Source: Apostichopus japonicus (taxonomy: Eukaryota; Echinodermata; Holothuroidea; Aspidochirotida; Stichopodidae). From it: DNA of 64,000 nt. Each line of letters begins with the position of its first letter. The first letter of the stretch is position 1. The notes under the pieces were generated by a model that did not search any database, had not been told where the DNA came from, and saw nothing but the letters and a program-made list of their open reading frames with translations. The translations under genes were made by a program, and so were the position numbers. Of the stretch, positions 45,801-54,759 are shown in pieces. The stretch spans positions 28,945,111 through 29,009,110 of the forward strand of contig NC_092576.1 of assembly GCF_037975245.1 (NCBI RefSeq), written 5' to 3'.

Positions 45801-47816
45801 TTATTTCTCGTATCTCACTGAACGATTACCGCCGAAATTCAAATGTGTGACGTCACCAAAGCTTAATAAATTCCGGCGAACCTTGGGTCTGCTTCCCAAC
45901 TGTCGGACGAGGTCAACGTCACTTTCCTCGTTTGACTCATTGGAGTACAGTCTACAAACAAAGTTCCTTGTCACTTCTTTCAGCTTTGGCGATGTTTGGA
46001 ATGGAGTATGGACGATAGTTGCAAATTCCTCCATGAGGGTTGGAACTTTCCTGCATTAACTTGCAGCAATATCGCTTACCCTTAAACTTGAAGGAAGACG
46101 TGCTGTCTGATCCAGTGAATGCGTGAAAGAGGACCATTGCTTTGCAAGTTGTCGTGCCCAGGCTTGTAGCGATTGTATTCAGGGAGATAATTCTTGATGT
46201 CTTTCCCGCCTTGAAGGAGATCCAGACCTCTGCCGCCGGATTCATAGCCATGATGTGATGAAAATTACTCAGAAGAATTACGACAACATCTCCAGTATGA
46301 AACATCCCAAGTGACGATGTTTGGAGGGCGTGGAGAAGATGTACTAGGACATGAGTGTCCGCTTCCTCGTGGTTGCATTGATCCATCGGTAGACTGTTTC
46401 CAACATGGTGAACTTGATCACCTGCAGTAACGTAGACATTCTTGTCATCTGGGAACTGTCCTGTTATCTTCTTTGACAGGAATGAGAACAATTCCTTCTT
46501 GTTATCAGCGTTCGCCAGAAACTTCTGCCAATTTCCGGGGATTCTGGCAGTACCATTTACGCGTTTTCGGGTGCCTGTTCCTTGTTTTTCCCTTGTGCCT
46601 CCTTTGATTGTCAGTACCCGATACTGGTCCCAGACAATGTATACTCTTGTCGATCGTTTCAAGTCGTGGGAACTCTTGGGCAGAATACCTTGTCGAAATA
46701 TGTATCAAAGGCCTTGCCTTGGAAAGTTGTACCAGGAAGGGAGTGTATCAGTACTCCACCGTCAATAACAATGAAGTCGTAAAGATCTGGCGCAATCAGC
46801 TCCTTGTCGACAGAAATGGTGCTACTTACACTGGTTTCCATGATGTATACCAACAAATCTGATTTGGTACAATAATTGAGAGACCCTTCGGATGACAACG
46901 CAGGTGGGTATGGGGAAGATTCGTGACGAAAAAACTCCTCCAAATCACCCCCACGGCTGTCTAGCCCAACAAAGGCTTGCCCATATAGCTCTGCATGACG
47001 TTTGAAGTGCTGCATTCTTAGCTTAGTTGCTGTCCTCTTTGTTTTCTTCTCATGGAACAACAGTAACTTATTCCGCTTGATCGGTGCTGTCAGAAGTGTA
47101 ACATTTGAATCAAGCACACTCTCACTGAAGTTCTTGTACTGCCCTTGTCCCATAGATTCGAATTTATAATGCAAAAAATCTACGACCTCCAGCGACTTCT
47201 TCCTTAATGAATTGGAGCAATTCATTTTCTGTTGTAGCCTCAAGGTTTTCGCTAGTCATTTCTTGTTACAAATTGCATCGTAACGTCGGGTGAACCATGT
47301 GTAGCAATTCCGATGATACTTGGCTTCAATGGCGACCAGATCACCTTCTGCCATGAGTGCCTCGATACGCTCTTCTCCCCGTGCGACTGCCTTTTGGTGA
47401 ATTTGTCGGGTGAGTTCAACCTTCTGGAAAGAAGGGTCTGCTGCATTTGTTTCGTCACCACCGAAGAGACACAGATTACGATTAACAGCTGCACTAGTCC
47501 GCCGAGTTCTTTTTCTTGCAGGAGGCAATCCTTCATAATGACGTTTATTTGCATGATCTAGTGCTGATGCCCTGTACAGCTGACGGCATGATTTATGCCA
47601 GGATGCCTGATTCCTCAGCATGGATTCTGCATCTGGAATTTCAATGTCTGGGTGGGGAGCAGCACTAATCGCCCTGAACTGACGTACAAGGTTTGTGATT
47701 TGTGTGAAGGCTCCCTCTCTTCGACTGGCGACTGGATTTGAAAGAGGACATACAAGCTCTTCCTCCGTTTGTTTTTGGCAAAGAATGCACAGCTGCCATC
47801 TCCTTGTCCCAGCCAT
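45801..47816 (-). pseudogene. Transposon-borne PIN/XPG-like protein, broken
   Basis: ATG at 47816, preceded by a good acceptor (ttgctgtctgtccag). N-terminal part: WQLCILCQKQ (CxxC), ASWHKSCRQLYRAS (HxxxC), and EAKYHRNCYTWFTRRY, a probable zinc-binding region. The core has YDFIVIDGGVLIHSLPG, CNHEEADTHVLVHLLH, HTGDVVVILLSNF and LFHAFTGSDSTSSF. These acidic positions (D, E/D, D, D) are ordered as in PIN/XPG-type nucleases, where EAD and GCD motifs carry the metal ligands. Here TSDTD-like and GCD-like motifs look altered (TGD, GSD). Lesions: TGA at about 47258, a one-base frameshift near 46660 (before KRSTRVYIVWDQYR), and another near 46045 (before LMEEFATIVHTPF). Similar proteins are, to my memory, multi-copy and unnamed in many marine invertebrates. 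Confidence 0.65.
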
Positions 47817-48532
47817 CTCAGAAACGATCTGGACAGACAGCAAGGAAAAAAAAATATGAAATAACTGTCATCTATTGCATAAATTGATCTGCACTGCAGT
47901 GAAAAACTCCCATTTCAACTTCACAGCCATCCATGATATCTGAAAACTGTAAAAAGAAAGTGATCAACATAATAAAGGGTTTTCTTCGGTTTGATTTTGA
48001 AAAAAAGGCAGACTAACCCTAGCTCGTTGACACAGCCCAAATAAAAAAAAATTGGAAAAAGATGAACAGGAGAGAGATAAAATAATACCCGATTTGCGTC
48101 ATTACTTTTTGAATTTAACGTCTCATTGGTATAAATTATCATATAAAATATGCTCCAACCATATTTATTTAATTTCTTCAATTACGCTTGCATAAATACC
48201 TAGGTTAAGACACCAAGATCACCATTATATGTTGAGAAGGACAGAATTTAAGAGGAACAATGCGAAAAAAAACCGAAATTGCAGCCAGTTTTGATTTCCA
48301 GCATACTCAAAACATGTTTCAACTCCAATTTATTCCTTACACATAATTAGCTTAAACCCTTTATATTTACCCTGTGACGTATTTAGAGAGGGGCTAGGAC
48401 ACCATAGCCCCAACCCTCAATCTCCCAGTAATACATTCTAAAACATCAAAATTATATGCTATTTTTCTCGTGGACCCCACAGGATCTTTGCCTCAGTACC
48501 TCACCAGGGGCCCTGGACCACACACCTATAGG

Positions 48533-48847
48533 CAGTGGTGTTACTAGGATCTGGGTCCCAAATGGGTCTTTTGCGTGACAGGGGGCATGTTGGGTGACAG
48601 GGGGCCGGCGGTGGGTATTAATAATAGAATATTTGAAGAAAGGCAAGTTACGACCTCCTCCCACTATTTTCAAACAAAACATTACGCAAAGCAAAAAGAA
48701 AATAAAAGGTCTCCAGAATTCCAGAATATAAATTAGAATTAATTCGATGGAATATGCAAAAACTTTCTGACAAAAGTTTGACACTTTCACGAGGGGGCCG
48801 GTGACACTGACTGCACCAGAGCCCTTATGCTTCTTGCTACGCCACTG
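48533..48847. mobile_element. Small MITE, CAGTGG termini
   Basis: 315 bp with inverted ends cagtggtgttactagga and ttcttgctacgccactg. Flanking 8-mers cctatagg and ccaacagg agree at 6 of 8 positions, as for an old hAT-type insertion. Non-coding. Confidence 0.55.
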
Positions 48848-48929
48848 CCAACAGGAACAAAGCTATAATAGTTGCGGCGTCGTAAAGTTTTTCGGAATAT
48901 CTGACGTCAGACACTTGCATGACCTCCCT

Positions 48930-50090
48930 CCCCCTCATAAAAAAGTTCTGGCAACGCCATTGCAAATATATCTGCTTTGAAACTGTTGAAGCCTACTTCA
49001 AAAGAAGTGGTCGTGTTTTATTCCTATGGGACGTATTTCTGGTCCCATAATTCCACTACCGCGGAAGGATCGCCCTCAACAGGGCCTTTGCCAGACTTGA
49101 CTGACTGTGGGGAGGGGGGGGCAAACACGCAAAACTTTCGGAAGAGCAAAAAAAAGGTCACCATGTCAAATTTTCATACTTTTTCGGAAAATAATTTTCT
49201 GGAGAGCTAAAAAAAAGCCCACCGCATTTAACTGGGGGATCTTCATATTTTTCGGAAGCAGAAATTTCTGAAAAAAAAGAAAAAAGAAAAAAAGGGTCAC
49301 CGAATCAAACAGTTCCCTGTGGCGACGGCCTTGGCCCCCAGGATATCATGGGGTCATTCCAGGACTTTCTGGGGCGATTCTCTGTTCCCGTCATTCTGTT
49401 ACCGGTGGAGAAGCGCCCTATGGAGTCTACACACTTAAACAATTAGATTAGGCCTGTCCCTTAATTAGGCCATTAAATCCGGAAGTGGATTTAAACTTTC
49501 AAAGCAATTCTACGCTAACCCAAACCACTCTCACTGATTCAGCTAAAGGCCTATGATATTACTATTTCTAAACAATATCCGAGGCCTACACCAAATTTAA
49601 TCGTAAATTACTTACTTTTTCACCCGTTTTCTGTGTCAGGTTTTCAATGTGTAATTAGTGTGTAAATCAATGGCAGCTTGATATTGTCACCACTGACTTT
49701 TCGCGCCACTGACTTTACGCGCACTTCAGTCAGCTAAATTCGCAATCGAAAGGCGAACTAAAGGAAACTATAAAAGTTGACCTCGGATGGGGTTCGGTGT
49801 GCTGTAAGCTTGCAGGTGAATTACCAATTCCTGCCCATACACCCCTAATCCAGTTTTTTTCTAACCAAATTTGGGGGAGGGGGTGGGAAGTGGTTTCTTT
49901 TAAGGATGTTGACCTTTCCCCCCCCCCCTCCTATGGAGCCAATTTAATTTGAGTATTGGTCCATAGGCATACTTAAAAAGTCTATGGAGTATTATGGTCC
50001 AATTTTATTTTGGAATTATGAGCTTTTTCCAGGAAAAATTGTAATTCACGATTTTCGATGGCGGCCATTTTGGATAATGGGCAAAACAAA
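48930..50090. other. Repeat-like interior, no gene
   Basis: Contains A-rich tracts between tttcggaa units (about 49130-49270, three loose copies of ttcggaag/aaaa...gtcacc), G- and C-runs (49110, 49915) and a duplicated theme ggtcccataattc...cgccctcaacag and gttcccgtcattc...cgccctatggag. No coding exon seen. Confidence 0.4.
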
Positions 50091-50094
50091 AATC

Positions 50095-50140
50095 TGAGTG
50101 CTTGACACTCGAACCAAAATTGTTTTATAGACCCTGACCT
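50095..50140. repeat. Right terminal inverted repeat of the large element
   Basis: Reads tgagtgcttgacactcgaac inward to outward; partner of 40770-40815. Confidence 0.65.
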
Positions 50141-50223
50141 TCAAATTAGTAGTGAAAACGAAACTTTTGCATCAACTTGAAAATCGTTATGATACCATGA
50201 AATAAATATATGATTATACGAAC

Positions 50224-50295
50224 AGATATTGTGGTTTCTTGTTGTTCCGAACCAGTTTCTCCGGTAGTTTGACCAATTTGTTGTGACTAAGATTA
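50224..50295 (-). CDS. LRR gene 3, LRR exon (block A)
   Basis: 72 nt after acceptor acttgcag; donor gttcgtat, a GT donor with poor consensus. Encodes NLSHNKLVKLPEKLVRNNKK followed by PQYL. Duplicate of 51797-51868. Confidence 0.75.
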
Positions 50296-50945
50296 CTGCA
50301 AGTAACAACATTGAATCGTCAAAAGCAACAGGTAGGAATGCGTCAAATATACTTTTCACTGAAATACTTGACAGTTTAAAGTAAAGTAGATTAGTCAAAA
50401 TATGTGAAAATTACCTAAGACTACAATCCTTGTTTCAGAGTCTTTGAAACAAAGGTTGTAGAAAGCAAAAGAATAACATTTAAGAAAATTAGACATTCAG
50501 TGTTTTTACATCATCAATGTGCATAATTAGCTAATATGTATATATTAATCAGTATTACGAGAATTAAGAAAATACTTGTAAAATGGTCAATCTTTGATGG
50601 ATTTTCATGGGAGGTATGTGCATAATGTAGTATGCCTATTAGACTGATTAAGACAATATTGTTCATAGGTGTTCGTAAACTACAATTTTTTTAACCATTC
50701 TCACTAGCTGCAGTCAATACACCTGGTAATCGCTTCGTGTTAAAAGACAAAAAAAACTGTAGCTGAAATATATGCTTGGACCACAGAAAATGTGTTCATC
50801 TGTCACTATGACAACTGTAATACAAAATGGCACACGTGTACAAGCAGCTTACACTTCTTTGGTTGTTCTAGCAAAGTATAATATTGTTCCTTCCGTTTTA
50901 TTATTTTTTTTTTTAGATGTTTAATATAACTTTAATATAACTCAC

Positions 50946-51017
50946 ATGGTTTTCAATTTCGTTGCAGTGATGAAAGCATTCCAATCAATATAAGTCAAAT
51001 TGTTCATTGATAAATAT
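50946..51017 (-). CDS. LRR gene 3, LRR exon (block A)
   Basis: 72 nt between acceptor ctttctttag and donor gtgagtta, phase 2-2. Encodes YLSMNNLTYIDWNAFITATK followed by LKTM. Confidence 0.8.
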
Positions 51018-51796
51018 CTAAAGAAAGAAATTCAAAGAAATCTTTGACAGCATCACAGATGATAATGCATATCTGTTCATGAGTTATATTGTGTTACAAC
51101 CATAAAATACAAAAAAAGAAATTAAGTATCACTAGTAAACATAATAATAAAGTAACCGCTTATAACGCGCCATATCTGTCAACCTGAAGCTCCTGACACA
51201 GATAATGAGAAATATTTTATACTATACAGACTCGCTATGAAATGAAAGTAGCTAAATAGAGTTAATCAAGTATAGTTAAGGGTTCAGACAAAAAGGAAAG
51301 TGTTCAGTTGAGATTTGAATTGGGTGAGGTAGCTTTCCTGCCGAATGCTAGGAAGTAGCGAGTTCCAGAAGGTTGACCCACATGCGGAAAAAGATCGGTG
51401 TCTTCAATAGTGTTGTTTTCTAATCTAGTCTAGTCTTACTAAAACATGAATACGAAGATGAAAACAAAGACAAATGTTTGATCTGTTTCCTCAAAAATAT
51501 ACATCAGATGACAATGATTTAATCTTGTTTGAACGCAGTTTGAAGTATATTAATTTTTATTTTCGCATTTCAGTTTAATTTTATCATTATTATAAATATA
51601 GCATGATGATAATACCAACATCTACGTTACTTAAATATGCTTCCGTTATCAAACATTTCACCTCTTGCAGGACTATAATCATTTCATTGTGCGGAATAAT
51701 CAAGTATAATATGCTGTGTACTTTGAAATTGTTAAATTGGTGTCTTCAATTATGAAAATCTTGTACGGTACTATGAAATAAAATAATAATACGAAC

Positions 51797-51868
51797 ATCG
51801 ATTGTAAATTCTCGTTATTCCAAACCAATTTCTCCGGTAGTTCGACTAATTTGTTGTGACTAAGGTCA
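51797..51868 (-). CDS. LRR gene 3, LRR exon (block B)
   Basis: 72 nt after acceptor acttgcag; donor gttcgtat as in block A. Encodes DLSHNKLVELPEKLVWNNEN followed by LQSM. Confidence 0.75.
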
Positions 51869-52443
51869 CTGCAAGTAACAAAAATGTATAGTTAAAAGCA
51901 AAAGGCAGAAATGCGTCAACCTTGCCACATTATTTATTAAACAGTTTGAAGCAAAGTAGATTATTGCATTGTAACTACTAATTTCTTTGAAACAAAGGTT
52001 GTAGAATACAAAATAATTACATCTCGGAAAATTAAGCATTCACTGTTTTTACATCATCAATGTGCATAATTAGCTAATATGTATATATTAATAAATATAA
52101 CTAGAACTAAGTTTTGTGCATGATTTATAATATTGGGGTGATTGAGACAGTATTGTTCATAGGTGTGTACCAATAATATGGAACCTCCCTCACTAGCTGC
52201 AGTCAATACACCTGGTAATCGCATCGTATTAAACGACAAACAAGAACCAGGAGCTGAAATGTATGATTGGACCACATAGATTGTCTTCATCTGTCACCAT
52301 TACAACGGCAATAAAAATGTCACATATATCACGTGTACAATTCAACACACACTTCCTTGGCTGTTCTAGCAAAGTATATTCTTGTTCCCTGCGTTTATTT
52401 ATATTTGTATGCAGATATTTAATATAACTTTAATATATCTCAC

Positions 52444-52515
52444 ATAGCTTTCAATTGTGTTGCAGTATTGGAAGCATTCCAATGAATAGAAGTCAAATTG
52501 TTCATTGATAAATCT
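52444..52515 (-). pseudogene. LRR gene 3, LRR exon (block B) with damaged acceptor
   Basis: Duplicate of 50946-51017. Where block A has ctttctttag before the exon, this copy has ctttctataa, so the acceptor AG is lost; the next AG is two bases inside the exon and would shift frame. The repeat otherwise reads MNNLTSIHWNASNTATQLKA. Donor gtgagata is intact. Confidence 0.75.
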
Positions 52516-53406
52516 TTATAGAAAGAAATTGAAAGAGAAATATGACAGCATCACTGATGATAACGTTTATCTGTACGTGAGCAATATTGTGATACGACCA
52601 TAAAATATTCACATCATATTAACTATCACTAGTTTAACTAAACCAATGATATTCAAAAATAAATGACACATGTTTGATCTGTGTCCTCAAGATAGTAAGC
52701 AATCTTTGTTGAAGAAATTGTCTGGTTGATGATTTTGATACATTGTCTTCATAGTTCTTTATTCTAACCATGTAAAAAATATCCCCATTTGACATTTTCT
52801 TCTTGTAGAAATCTGGGTTTCAAATTCACCAGTTTCTCACCAAAAGCACCGTTTGTTCCAACGCATCAGTTTGGTGCATGGCGTTGGGCGAGCAAATAGG
52901 CAAACCGAGCGACTTGAAGTTAGCACACCCATTTACGCAGCAAATACACTCTCGCGTGTACACACACAGGTGATTGCCTATTATATATTAACGTACACAT
53001 CGCGAACGTACGTAGTCTTCCACGCCCAGTTGGTTGCACATAATACACAGTCACACTGAAACCACATTTCATAAACCGTGATTAGAAATCGCTGATATAA
53101 AATTCACAGAAAAATGTTACAGTAAAAGGAAGCTTGAAAGTGTTTGGAATATCGAAAGATGGAACTAAGCGGAATCAGAATATAGAGCAGAATTTAGTAC
53201 CGAGAAGCTTAGGCTTCGCAGGACTGTACGATTGTAAACGTAAGAGTATCCTAAATGTGAACATTCTTCACATTGGAGATGGACAACGCAATGCAAAAAC
53301 AACGAAGAGTCTGCTGTTCAAACATATATTGTGTTACACAACAATCACGAAATCACTGATACACTGCAAATTCATAGGCGTAGGAGCCTAATTTAATTTG
53401 GGGGGA

Positions 53407-53645
53407 CTGTAACGACTTGCCAGAAAAATATAACCAATATTTTTCGCGCGGTCCGAGCGTGTTCAACATGTTAATGTGCATTTCATATAGGCATTCATCG
53501 GTTATTACATCGCATGCCGATAACCGATGAATGCCTATATGACATGCACATTAAGATGTTGAACGCGCGCGAAAAATTTTGGTTACATTTTTCGTGTTAT
53601 TACCCTTCCATATTGTTTATAATTATTGGGGAAGTCGTTACAATA
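53407..53645. repeat. Large near-perfect palindrome
   Basis: Arms meet around 53510-53520: ataggcattcatcggttat on the left and ataaccgatgaatgcctat on the right, extended by aatgtgcat/atgcacatt and gttcaaca/tgttgaac. Outer parts share tgtaacgactt and aagtcgttaca. No ORF. Confidence 0.85.
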
Positions 53646-53669
53646 ATAACGATAATAATAATATCAGTT

Positions 53670-53935
53670 TAACCATGGAAAAACATATTGCAAATTATTC
53701 TTCTTTCGGTAGGTGCCCGAAAAAAATCTCAGCATATTGCCCGAATTTTCACCCCAAAATATTGAAAAACACATTGCAAATTATTTTTCTTTCAGTAGGT
53801 GACCGAAAAATGCTCAACATATTGCCCGAATTTTCAGCAAAAAAATTGAAAAAAAAAAACACTGCAAATTATTCTTCTTTCAGTAGGTGCCCGAAAAATT
53901 CTCAGCATATTGCCCGAATTTTCACCAAAAGTTTT
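53670..53935. repeat. Three-copy minisatellite, about 92-bp unit
   Basis: Each unit contains gcaaattattcttctttc, gtaggtgcccgaaaaa, and agcatattgcccgaattttc. A reading frame through it is a by-product of the repeat and not a gene. Confidence 0.85.
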
Positions 53936-54533
53936 GGATTTGGGGGGCTGCAGCCCCCCCCCCCCCCCCGCCTCCTACGCCTATGTGCAAATATAACAGA
54001 TTAACGGGTTTTTTTTGAGTATATATTATTTATAATAAATTTCACGAAAATTAATGGAGAAATTTATCTGTATTCAAACGCGGTTTTTTGTTGTGATTAC
54101 TGTAGGAACTGAATGGAACGTGGGTTATGTCGTAATCTGCATTTGCAAATATGACGTCACGTTCGCCACGGTATATTTGAAACATCCATCCTAAAAGATG
54201 AAAAAAAAATTGTTTCTCTGTCAAACGCATCATTAGCGTTCTCATATTTTGAATTTTTTTTTGGTAAAAGTATTAATCGTTTTTCAAGGTAACTTCTAAA
54301 GGCTACCAGACAATTCTCTTAAAAATTGTTATGATGATATGAAAGTATGACATCAATAATATACATCGGATGAAAATACATCATTTTTTTGGTGAACGCA
54401 GTATGAAATATGGTGATATTTTGTTTTTCAATTAATGATTATAAACAGTGGGAGGTATACTGGATTATTGCATATTAAAGTGACAGTACTTTTCACAAAA
54501 TTACAACCGAAAACGAAATAATATCAAACTTAC

Positions 54534-54663
54534 ATTTTAGTTACATTCGAAGGGATGTCAGTAGGGACATCGTGTAGGCTCCTATTAGAACAATCCATTG
54601 CGTAATAGTTGTATGTTTTATGACAAAGGCATTTTGCAATACCCCCGCATGCAGTTCCAGGAA
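54534..54663 (-). CDS. LRR gene 3, LRR N-cap exon
   Basis: 130 nt between acceptor ccctttaaag and donor gtaagtttg, phase 1 start and phase 2 end as in genes 1 and 2. Encodes PGTACGGIAKCLCHKTYNYY, then AMDCSNRSLHDVPTDIPSNV and TK. Cys pattern and DVPxDIPxN ending identify an LRRNT cap. An ATT/TTA repeat lies just upstream, and no signal-peptide exon was located with confidence. Confidence 0.85.
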
Positions 54664-54759
54664 CTTTAAAGGGAGTAATAATAATAATAATAATAATAAT
54701 ACAAATAATAATGATATGTACATACACACAGGCGATCCTTTCAATTTGTCATTGAAAGG

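Larger units (their letters stand above)
40770..50140. mobile_element. About 9.4-kb DNA-transposon-like element with 46-bp inverted termini
   Basis: Left end 40770-40815 and the reverse complement of 50095-50140 agree at 39 of 46 positions, including the identical 19-mer ttcgagtgtcaagcactca. Everything between is absent from the intron structure of the other LRR loci. The interior encodes, on the minus strand, a broken protein with an acidic nuclease-like core and a C-terminal Cys cluster (45801-47816 and 41199-41525). I do not see a clear target-site duplication, so the exact ends are approximate. It may contain nested smaller elements (48533-48847). Confidence 0.6.
50141..51100. repeat. Exon-bearing tandem block, copy A (partner 51725-52610)
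   Basis: Two collinear copies of about 0.95 kb, each with two LRR exons. Landmarks: ttgttgtgactaag at the exon, catcatcaatgtgcataattagctaa in the intron, cagtcaatacacctggtaatcgc, and gacagcatcac at the far end. This is a recent-looking intragenic duplication within gene 3. Confidence 0.8.
51725..52610. repeat. Exon-bearing tandem block, copy B
   Basis: Partner of 50141-51100; see that entry. Confidence 0.8.
53373..53985. mobile_element. hAT-like non-autonomous element with hairpin and minisatellite
   Basis: 613 bp bounded by inverted ends cataggcgtaggagcc and gcctcctacgcctatg (one small difference), flanked by an 8-bp direct repeat tgcaaatt/tgcaaata, the hAT signature. Inside are a large palindrome (about 53407-53645) and three tandem copies of a roughly 92-bp unit (53670-53935), ending in a C-run. 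Confidence 0.8.
37672..54663 (-). other. LRR gene 3 (gene remnant span)
   Basis: Minus-strand LRR locus with an N-cap exon at 54663-54534 and nine LRR exons down to 37672. One is missing its acceptor (52444-52515) and the last has lost its donor (37672). No signal-peptide exon was found to the right with confidence, and there are no ephrin-like or membrane exons to the left before gene 2 starts. A transposon of about 9.4 kb sits in the intron between 50224 and 39650; without it that intron would be about 1.2 kb. The simplest reading is a truncated pseudogene, but phase-2 exons could in principle splice onward into gene 2 LRR exons. Confidence 0.7.

Noticed and set aside
53670-53935. CRISPR-like repeat array
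   Set aside because: Only three adjacent, diverged units without spacers, in an animal genome; a minisatellite.
53579-54004. 141-codon plus-strand frame
   Set aside because: It is produced by the 92-bp tandem repeat, with repeated GRCPKK/KNSQHI-like pieces, and ends in a poly-C run.
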